Assembly (NCBI GenBank): GCA_031549885.1
Contig: JAVBPD010000105.1
Coordinates: forward strand, 1 to 38,547
Source of the DNA: WQUF01 sp031549885
GTDB lineage: Bacteria > Bacillota > Clostridia > Clostridiales > Clostridiaceae
Direction of reading: 5' to 3'
Length of the DNA stretch: 38,547 nucleotides
The number at the start of each line of letters is the position of its first letter. Positions within the stretch are counted from its first letter, which is position 1. The notes beneath the pieces are model-generated. The model was not told the DNA's origin, ran no database searches, and saw nothing but the letters and a program-made list of their open reading frames with translations. Positions 14,958 through 21,475 of the stretch are shown here, one piece after another. Position numbers and translations under genes: made by a program.

Positions 14958-15764
14958 TTAATTTATAATTGCTTCATAAACCTTTATGGCTTGTTTATTT
15001 TCTAAGACATCATGAACCCTTACAATGCTGCATCCTTTCATAATGCCAATTATAGATGTAGCTACTGTTCCAATTGTTCTATCACAAGCTCTATCTATAT
15101 TTAAAATAGTACCTAAAAACCTTTTCCTTGATGCGCCTAAAAGAACTGGAAATCCAAGTTCATTAAATCTATGCAAATTTTTTAAGACTGTTATATTTTC
15201 ATCATAGCCTTTAGCAAATCCAATGCCTGGATCTATTATTATTTTATCCTTTGATATGCCTTCCTCTAAAGCTATCTTAATGGAAAGATTTAAGTCGTTA
15301 AGACAATCTTCTATTAAATTTTTATAATCTATTTTTTCTCTGTTGTGCATTAAACAACAGGGAACATCATATTTCTTTACTATTTGTGCCATTTTAGGAT
15401 CTTTTTTAAAACCCCATATATCATTGACTAAACTGGCTCCAGCTTTTATGGCTTCTTCAGCCACATCGTGTTTATATGTGTCAATAGAAATTGGAATATC
15501 TATTTCTTTTTTTAAATTTTCTATAACTTTTATAACTCTTTCCATTTCTTCTTCAGAAGATATGGGGATGTGACCTGGTCTTGTGGATTCTCCGCCAATA
15601 TCTAAAATGTCTGCTCCATCTTTAAAAAGCTTTATTCCTTTGTCTATAGCTTGGTTAAAATTGCTATATTTACCACCGTCTGAAAAAGAATCAGGAGTGA
15701 CATTTAAAATGCCCATTATATATTTATTTTTATCAAAATTAAAATCCTTATTTCCTATTTTCAT
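14958..15764 (-). CDS. folP: Dihydropteroate synthase
   Basis: 268 residues, full length. It joins 6-hydroxymethyl-dihydropterin pyrophosphate to p-aminobenzoate; target of sulfonamides. Seen: MGILNVTPDSFSDGGKYSN (flexible loop 1), DILDIGGESTRPGHIPIS (loop 2), SIDTYKHDVAEEAIKAGA, VNDIWGF, DPGIGFAKGYDEN, and LLGASRKRFLG with the Ser/Arg pair that binds the pyrophosphate. Starts 7 nt after the HD-domain gene and is followed 13 nt later by folBK, so pathway steps are clustered. No residue change typical of sulfonamide resistance can be judged by eye. Confidence 0.95.
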   Translation of the reverse strand: MKIGNKDFNFDKNKYIMGILNVTPDSFSDGGKYSNFNQAIDKGIKLFKDGADILDIGGESTRPGHIPISSEEEMERVIKVIENLKKEIDIPISIDTYKHDVAEEAIKAGASLVNDIWGFKKDPKMAQIVKKYDVPCCLMHNREKIDYKNLIEDCLNDLNLSIKIALEEGISKDKIIIDPGIGFAKGYDENITVLKNLHRFNELGFPVLLGASRKRFLGTILNIDRACDRTIGTVATSIIGIMKGCSIVRVHDVLENKQAIKVYEAIIN

Positions 15765-15771
15765 TTCAACC

Positions 15772-16245
15772 TCAAACTATTATAGTTTTATTTTTTTTAT
15801 TTATATCCCAATTACAATCTTTATAACTTTTACAGCTGAAGCAATTTCTTGAAAGCTTATCTGCTCTATAAATTAAAGAGTTTAATTTATTTTCATCTAA
15901 AGATCTATGATTTTTTATTGCACTTATTATATCTTTAATCTCTTGTTCTTTAAAATTAGAATCTTTTAATATATTCTCAGCAATATCAGCACTTGCCTCA
16001 TGGTGAGGAATTCCCTTTTCATATTGGACATTTCTACCTATATCGTGTAAAAGAGAGGCAGCATAGATTATTTCTTTATTTAAATTTAAATTTTGTTCTA
16101 AGTTTAAGATATAAGCAATTCTTGCAACGGATAAAAAATGCTCTAAATTATGTTTGCAGAATTCTCTTTTTTCTTCATATATATCATTTTTTAATAGATT
16201 GTTTTTAAATTCATCATTTTTTAAAATAAGTGAAATTCTATACAT
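15772..16245 (-). CDS. HD-domain phosphohydrolase with Cys-rich tail, in the folate operon
   Basis: 157 residues. HD metal set: His36 (HFLSVARIAY), His67-Asp68 (SLLHDIGR), His81/His82 (PHHEAS) and Asp129 (YRADKLSR). After it comes a short tail with C135-x2-C138-x5-C144 (CFSCKSYKDC), which could hold a metal or disulfide. HD proteins hydrolyse phosphate esters of nucleotides and similar molecules. The gene overlaps folE by 8 nt and precedes folP by 7 nt. That is where an enzyme removing phosphates from dihydroneopterin triphosphate (the FolE product) is needed, and no Nudix FolQ is present here. The FolQ-like role is an inference from position; a general nucleotide or regulatory phosphohydrolase is the alternative. 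Confidence 0.85.
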   Translation of the reverse strand: MYRISLILKNDEFKNNLLKNDIYEEKREFCKHNLEHFLSVARIAYILNLEQNLNLNKEIIYAASLLHDIGRNVQYEKGIPHHEASADIAENILKDSNFKEQEIKDIISAIKNHRSLDENKLNSLIYRADKLSRNCFSCKSYKDCNWDINKKNKTIIV

Positions 16246-16798
16246 TTATAAGTTTTAATGCTTCCTCTCTTTGCTTAGCATCATCTTTTAGAATCCCAAA
16301 AGCTGCTAATGTTTTAGTTTTAGCATTGTATTTTTGTACTCCTCTCATGCTCATGCAAAGATGGATTGCTTCTGCAATTACGATAACTCCTTTAGCATTT
16401 AACTCTCTATATAAATCTTTAGCTATATCATTTGTAAGCCTTTCTTGTAGCTGAAGCCTTCTTGAGTGAACTTCACACAATCTAGCTAATTTGCTCAAAC
16501 CTGCTACTTTTTTATTGGGAATATATGCTATGTGAATTTTGCCTAAAAATGGCAGCATATGATGTTCACACATAGAATAAAACTCTATGTCTTTTTCAAT
16601 TATAAGATTATCATTATCAATTGAAAATGTTCTTTCGAGCACCTCATTTCCGGTCATTTTCATTCCAAGAAAAATTTCTTCATACATTTTAGATATTCTT
16701 TTTGGTGTATCTACTAATCCTTCTCTGTTTGGATCCTCGCCAATAGCTTCTAAAATCATTGAAACTGCTTTCTCTATTTTATCTTTATCTAAACTCAT
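16238..16798 (-). CDS. folE: GTP cyclohydrolase I
   Basis: 186 residues from the chosen ATG at 16798 (MSLDKDKIEKAV), which has AAAGGTG nine bases upstream. An upstream in-frame start at 16852 would add 18 residues unlike the family and would overlap the -10 box, so it was not used. It converts GTP to dihydroneopterin triphosphate, the first step of folate synthesis. Zinc ligands Cys77, His80 (CEHHMLPF) and Cys148 (HLCMSMRGV) are present, with GLSKLARLCEVHSRRLQLQE for the active site. First gene of folE-HD-folP-folBK. Leader of about 45-50 nt, too short for a tetrahydrofolate riboswitch. Confidence 0.95.
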   Translation of the reverse strand: MSLDKDKIEKAVSMILEAIGEDPNREGLVDTPKRISKMYEEIFLGMKMTGNEVLERTFSIDNDNLIIEKDIEFYSMCEHHMLPFLGKIHIAYIPNKKVAGLSKLARLCEVHSRRLQLQERLTNDIAKDLYRELNAKGVIVIAEAIHLCMSMRGVQKYNAKTKTLAAFGILKDDAKQREEALKLINV

Positions 16799-16851
16799 AG
16801 TATATTTCACCTTTCTTAAATAATTGGTAAGGTTTTTAGGAAACAATAACA

Positions 16852-16860
16852 ATTATATCA
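16852..16860 (-). promoter_or_regulatory. Extended -10 promoter of the folate operon
   Basis: Minus-strand TGaTATAAT (TATAAT at 16857-16852), without a good -35. The start would lie near 16845, about 47 nt before the folE ATG. Confidence 0.6.
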
Positions 16861-16882
16861 GATTTATAATTAATTTGTTGTT

Positions 16883-16911
16883 TTGACTAATAAAAACATA
16901 TCATGTATAAA
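16883..16911 (+). promoter_or_regulatory. Sigma-A promoter of the MFS exporter gene
   Basis: TTGACT (16883-16888), 17-nt spacer, TATAAA (16906-16911). Predicted leader of about 110 nt before the ATG at 17029; no hairpin or regulator site was recognised in it. Divergent from the folE promoter. Confidence 0.7.
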
Positions 16912-17028
16912 TGTATTTGGCAATTATTATTTTGATATTAATATAAAAACACTAGATATTTTTTAAAATTAGTTTTAGTATTATATTGTTGTTATAAAAT
17001 ATTCAAATCATACCATAATGGAGGGTAT

Positions 17029-18480
17029 ATGTTAGAAGAAAAAAAATATATAAAAAATAGATGGGTAATTCTCTTTGTAGTAGTTATGGTTCCATTTATG
17101 GCTTGTATTGATAGTAGCATAGTAAATGTAGCCTTGCCAACTATGGCAAAAGATCTTTTAGTTAATATGCATTCAATTACTTGGGTTGTTACTATTTATT
17201 TAATAATTATTTCATCTATTGTATTAATTTTTGGAAGAATTGGAGACATTTTTGGGAAAACTATTATATTCAATATAGGATTTGTTATATTTACGTTAGG
17301 TTCGCTTTTATGTGGTTTATCTCATAGTTTTTCATTTTTAATTTTTTCAAGAATTCTACAATCTGTAGGCGCAGCAGCAGCAATGGCTGTAAATCAAGGT
17401 ATAATAGCAGAAATATTTCCACAAAATGAAAGAGGGAGAGCTCTTGGAATAAATGGTACTTTTGTAGCGCTAGGGACGCTTATTGGTCCACCTCTTGGAG
17501 GTTTAATTTTATCTATTTCAAGCTGGGAATATATTTTTTTAATAAACGTTCCAATAGGGATTATAGCTTCTATAATGTCGTTTAAGTTTCTTCCGAAATC
17601 TGAAAATATAAAAAAAGAAAAGGTTGATATTAAAGGTTCTTTTCTGTTTCCTATTGCAATAGTGCTTTTATTTATTTCATTTAGCATGAGTGGCGGAACT
17701 TCTTCTAATAATTTTATTATATATTTAGGCATAGTTATTTCAATTTTATTAATAATAGTTTTTATATTAGTAGAGAGAAAAACAGTTTATCCTCTTTTAG
17801 ATGTTAGCATATTTAAAAATTCTCTATATTCACTTAGTGTTTTTTGTTCATTTGTTGCTTTTGTTGCTTTAAGCTGCATTAGCATAATTCAACCATTTTA
17901 CCTTCAAGATGTTTTAAAGCTTACATCAGGTAAAATAGGCATGTTTATGATGATTTATCCTTTAGTTCTTGCTATTGTAGCACCTATAAGCGGGTATTTA
18001 TCTGATAAAATTGGTTCTGAATTTTTAACATTTGTAGGATTGAGTTTAACCTCAGCAGGACTTTTATTTATGGCTACTTTAAACGAGAGAAGCAGTTTAT
18101 ATTTAATTGCTATATTTTTAATGTTTCTTGCAATTGGAAATGGGCTTTTTCAATCCCCTAATAATTCGTTAGTCATGTCAACAGTTCCTAAAGATAAATA
18201 TGGAATTGCAGGGAGTATTAATGCCCTTATGAGAAATATCGCTTTAACGTTTGGAATAATTTTATCTACTACAATTTTATATAGTAGCATGTCAAGGAAA
18301 ATTGGATATAGCGTTTTAAATTATATTGAAGGAAGAAATGATGTATTTGTATATGGAATGCATATAGTATATTTATCTTTTTCAGGAATTTGTTTAATTG
18401 GAGCTGTTTTAACAGCTGTAAGATTATTGAATAATAGGAAAAAATTAAGAAATAAAAACTCTGATAAGATTTTATCATAA
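17029..18480 (+). CDS. MFS drug exporter, DHA2 (14-TM, EmrB/QacA) family
   Basis: 483 residues, hydrophobic throughout, with a helix count near 14 as in DHA2 proton antiporters. Family marks: CIDSSIVNVALP in TM1 (motif D1, Asp28), loop 2-3 motif A GRIGDIFGK (69-77), and motif C in TM5 ALGTLIGPPLGG (147-158), which defines exporters. It would expel amphipathic drugs or metabolites across the membrane in exchange for protons. ATG behind GGAGGG. No TetR or MarR gene sits next to it. A 22-bp palindrome lies 70 nt downstream of its stop, not upstream. Substrate unknown. Confidence 0.9.
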   Translation: MLEEKKYIKNRWVILFVVVMVPFMACIDSSIVNVALPTMAKDLLVNMHSITWVVTIYLIIISSIVLIFGRIGDIFGKTIIFNIGFVIFTLGSLLCGLSHSFSFLIFSRILQSVGAAAAMAVNQGIIAEIFPQNERGRALGINGTFVALGTLIGPPLGGLILSISSWEYIFLINVPIGIIASIMSFKFLPKSENIKKEKVDIKGSFLFPIAIVLLFISFSMSGGTSSNNFIIYLGIVISILLIIVFILVERKTVYPLLDVSIFKNSLYSLSVFCSFVAFVALSCISIIQPFYLQDVLKLTSGKIGMFMMIYPLVLAIVAPISGYLSDKIGSEFLTFVGLSLTSAGLLFMATLNERSSLYLIAIFLMFLAIGNGLFQSPNNSLVMSTVPKDKYGIAGSINALMRNIALTFGIILSTTILYSSMSRKIGYSVLNYIEGRNDVFVYGMHIVYLSFSGICLIGAVLTAVRLLNNRKKLRNKNSDKILS

Positions 18481-18549
18481 ATTTATACGGAAATGATTGT
18501 TTTTGTTAACCGTATTTGCGCATTTTGGCATATGAGTTTAGAAGTTTTA

Positions 18550-18571
18550 TTAACTAATAGTAATTAGTTAA
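18550..18571. promoter_or_regulatory. 22-bp perfect palindrome, operator candidate
   Basis: TTAACTAAT-AGTA-ATTAGTTAA: 9-bp arms with a 4-bp centre, in the 215-nt gap between the exporter and the antitoxin-like gene. It resembles MarR-type boxes in size and composition. It lies about 67 nt upstream of the -10 box at 18638-18643 (TATAAT preceded by TG). It could also be a small hairpin at the 3' end of the exporter mRNA, but no T-run follows. Confidence 0.4.
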
Positions 18572-18637
18572 ATTTATTGTAAAATAAAGACTACAATGAG
18601 CAAGAATAGTTTAAGTGCATGTTTTATATACTTATTG

Positions 18638-18643
18638 TATAAT
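18638..18643 (+). promoter_or_regulatory. -10 box of the antitoxin-like gene
   Basis: A TATAAT preceded by TG lies 52 nt before the ATG at 18696. A -35 at standard distance is not obvious. Confidence 0.4.
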
Positions 18644-18695
18644 ATTAAAAACTAAAACATTATATAAGTTTTAAAGAGGGGAGGCACTTGAAATA

Positions 18696-18944
18696 ATGCT
18701 ATTCGATAATTACACAAATGTTAAGGACAATCTAAATTCATATTGTGATAAGGTTATTAATGAGAATGAAGTGCTGATTATTACTAGAAAAGAAGGAAAA
18801 AATGTTGCCATAATATCCTTGGGAGAATATAACAATTTAAAAGAAATAGAGTATAAGTATAGATATTTAATGATTTTAGATCAATCTAAAAAAGATATGG
18901 AATATATTAAGAGGTATGAAGAAGCAAAGGTTTTTAATGACTAA
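18696..18944 (+). CDS. Solitary Phd/YefM-family antitoxin-like protein
   Basis: 82 residues. The layout is that of the Phd/YefM DNA-binding domain: NVKDNLNSYCDKVINENEVLIITRKEGKNVAIISLGEYNNLKE (helix, strand, strand, then the SLxEYNxLxE helix). A charged C-terminal tail would normally wrap the toxin. In type II modules a RelE/YoeB or Doc toxin gene follows or overlaps. Here a terminator starts 12 nt after the stop and no toxin frame fits, so the gene stands alone. It may neutralise a toxin elsewhere, act only as a repressor, or be left over from a lost module. ATG behind AGAGGGGAGG at 11 nt. Confidence 0.75.
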   Translation: MLFDNYTNVKDNLNSYCDKVINENEVLIITRKEGKNVAIISLGEYNNLKEIEYKYRYLMILDQSKKDMEYIKRYEEAKVFND

Positions 18945-18956
18945 TAAATTTTATAG

Positions 18957-18998
18957 AAAAGAATATGAGACTTTTTAAGTTATTGCTCATATTCTTTT
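18957..18998. terminator. Terminator between the antitoxin-like gene and the GGDEF-EAL gene
   Basis: A 13-bp perfect stem (18957-18969 with 18986-18998), 16-nt loop, A-run at the left foot and T5 at the right foot, so it can serve both converging genes. Confidence 0.75.
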
Positions 18999-19008
18999 TC
19001 TCATTATA

Positions 19009-21408
19009 TTAATTGTCTATTTTCACCATTTCAAATGCTTCTTCTTCAGGTATTGGTTTGCTAAAATAATAACCTTGAATTAAATCGCATTTTTGTTCCT
19101 TTAACATATGAAACTGCTCTATATTTTCAATGCCTTCAGCTACAACTTTTAAGCCTAAGTTGTGGGATAAGTTAATTATAGTTTCGGTAACTAGTTGTTT
19201 TTTCTTTGTTTCACAGATTTCATCTATAAATGATTTATCTATTTTTATAACATCTATTGGTAAATTTATTAAATAGTTAAGAGAGGAATAAGAAGTGCCA
19301 AAATCATCTAATGCTATGGTAATGCCACGGTTTCTTAATTTTTTAAGTTTTTCAATATTTATATCTAATTGATTCATAAGCGTAGTTTCTGTTATCTCTA
19401 ATTGAATATATTTTGGATCAATATCTGCCATGTGAATAATAAATAATACTTTATCGACAAAATCTTTTTCCATTAGTTGCAATGTAGATATATTTACAGA
19501 GGTGCATTTAAAACTAGCATTACATTCTATGATTTTTTTAGTGAATATACATGCCTTTTCTAGTATCCACCAGCCAATTTTTAAAATTAATCCATTGGAT
19601 TCAGCAATGGGTATAAATTCACTAGGGCCAATATTACCTAAACATTGGCTTTTAATCCTCATCAATGATTCAAATGCTAATATTTGTTTTGTTGAAGTTT
19701 CTATTTCCGGTTGCAACATTAGAATTATTTCTCTCTTTTCGATACAGTAATTTAATACTTCTTTTATTTGATTTTCTCTTTCCATTTCTTTTCTCATGTT
19801 GTCATTAAAAAAGCAATATTTATTTTTCCCAGATGATTTAGCTTTAAAAAGTGCTAGATCCAAGTTTCTAATAACAGTTTCAAATTCTCCATCATCATTT
19901 GGAAATAACGTAATACCAATACTTCCTGTTATATTTATTTCAATATTATTTATAATATATTCTTTTAAAAATACCAATTTTATGTTGTCTGCTATTTTAT
20001 TTCCATCATTATCTTTTAACATGCTTATAATAAAGAATTCATCCCCTCCTACTCTAGCACAGGTATTTAAGCTAGGATTTATTTCGGATATGGTATTTGC
20101 AAACTTTTTAAGAAGCTTATCTCCAAATGAATGACCATATATTTCATTAATCATTTTAAAATTATCAATATCAATATAGTGTATTTGAAATGGAATTTCA
20201 TCTTTTATAAGGTCTTTTATTTTTTTTTCTATGCCGATGCGGTTGAGAAGTCCAGTAACAGGGTCATGTGTTGCAATATAAATATTTTCTTCGTGGGATT
20301 TGTTTAATTGATAGAGGTTTTTATTTAACTTTTCTATCATATTGTTATAATTGTTGGCAAGTTCTTCAAATTCATTATTACTATCAACATTGCATAATTC
20401 ATATTTATTCTCTTTAGCACCTTTTGAAAAAGCATTGTTTAATATGGTAAGTGGCTTTGTGAATCGCTTTGTTATGATTAAACTTGCAAATATTGATATT
20501 AACAAAGAAACAAGTATAGCAGCTATATTTAAAGTTAATATGCTATATCTAGATTCTAAAATCTCGCTTTGCATTTGCCTTATTACAAAGGCCCAAGGCA
20601 GTTCATCTAATAGATAATAGCTCATTGTTCTTTTTTCATTATCTATAGATGTTATAAATTGACCGCTTTTTGTAGCTAGATTTTTAAAGAAACCTCCTTC
20701 TTCAACATTTGGAGATATGTTTACTCCTAAATATTTCATATATGGGTGATAAATTACTAGTCCATTTGAATCAACTATAAATGCTAATCCAGTTTTATCA
20801 AAAGATATATTTTTTATAAAATTATCAAAAAAATTTACTGATATGAAAAGCACAATTACACCAATTTTTTCATTATTTTCATTATTTATGACGTGACTCA
20901 TTAATATATTATTTCTCCACCCAGTAAAGGTTGAACTTGTAACATTGCTAATGTAGATTTTGTTACTTTTAATAGCCTCTGAAAAAAATACTTCAGAATT
21001 AACATTTTCCCATATTTTATCTTGGTTATATCCAGTAACAATAAAGCCTAAATTATTACATACAAGCACATCATCATAGGATATTTCAGATTCTATCCAT
21101 TCTTTTAAAAATAAATTTAATGCGCTTTTAACTATATCAGAAACATCAAAAGGTGCATTTTTGTCTTTTGCGTTTTTTAAATAGGTTATTAAAGTCATCC
21201 TTGAAGACATCAATTCAACTTCTCGCTTTTGACTATTAATAAGTTCGTTTAAAGCTGAACCATTTGATACTGCAAGAGAATTTAAATGATTTAATTTTGA
21301 ACTTTCAACATCCTTTATGGATATTGAAAGGGTAACTGCACTTACTAGAATTATTGGTATTGTGGCAAATAAAATTAATAAGATAATTATTGATTTTTTA
21401 AAACTCAT
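19009..21408 (-). CDS. Membrane Cache-type sensor with intact GGDEF and EAL domains
   Basis: 799 residues. TM1 at about 6-30; an extracytoplasmic region 31-288 with Cache-like features (TGLAFIVDSNGLVIYHP near 206-222); TM2 at about 291-313; a HAMP-like linker to about 362; GGDEF domain 380-535; EAL domain 545-795. The diguanylate cyclase motif is complete (VGGDEF, 454-458) but has no RxxD inhibitory site. The phosphodiesterase set is also complete: Glu580 (ESL, variant of EAL), Asn639, Glu671, DDFGTSYSSL (Asp701/702), Lys722/KIDKSFI and VAEGIE (756-761). It can therefore in principle both make and degrade c-di-GMP, with balance set by the external ligand. Third gene of the operon behind the GT2 synthase and a second GGDEF protein, 67 nt apart. 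Confidence 0.9.
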   Translation of the reverse strand: MSFKKSIIILLILFATIPIILVSAVTLSISIKDVESSKLNHLNSLAVSNGSALNELINSQKREVELMSSRMTLITYLKNAKDKNAPFDVSDIVKSALNLFLKEWIESEISYDDVLVCNNLGFIVTGYNQDKIWENVNSEVFFSEAIKSNKIYISNVTSSTFTGWRNNILMSHVINNENNEKIGVIVLFISVNFFDNFIKNISFDKTGLAFIVDSNGLVIYHPYMKYLGVNISPNVEEGGFFKNLATKSGQFITSIDNEKRTMSYYLLDELPWAFVIRQMQSEILESRYSILTLNIAAILVSLLISIFASLIITKRFTKPLTILNNAFSKGAKENKYELCNVDSNNEFEELANNYNNMIEKLNKNLYQLNKSHEENIYIATHDPVTGLLNRIGIEKKIKDLIKDEIPFQIHYIDIDNFKMINEIYGHSFGDKLLKKFANTISEINPSLNTCARVGGDEFFIISMLKDNDGNKIADNIKLVFLKEYIINNIEINITGSIGITLFPNDDGEFETVIRNLDLALFKAKSSGKNKYCFFNDNMRKEMERENQIKEVLNYCIEKREIILMLQPEIETSTKQILAFESLMRIKSQCLGNIGPSEFIPIAESNGLILKIGWWILEKACIFTKKIIECNASFKCTSVNISTLQLMEKDFVDKVLFIIHMADIDPKYIQLEITETTLMNQLDINIEKLKKLRNRGITIALDDFGTSYSSLNYLINLPIDVIKIDKSFIDEICETKKKQLVTETIINLSHNLGLKVVAEGIENIEQFHMLKEQKCDLIQGYYFSKPIPEEEAFEMVKIDN

Positions 21409-21475
21409 TAATGTGTATCCTCACCCTTTCACCTTATGTTATAAAAATAAAAAAGGATTAAATATAAAATTATAA

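Noticed and set aside
16799..16860. Tetrahydrofolate riboswitch ahead of folE
   Set aside because: The leader is only about 47 nt and lacks any of the known conserved stretches.
18945..19008. Toxin gene paired with the antitoxin
   Set aside because: Only 64 nt, filled by a terminator, before a convergent gene; no frame of toxin size exists on either side.
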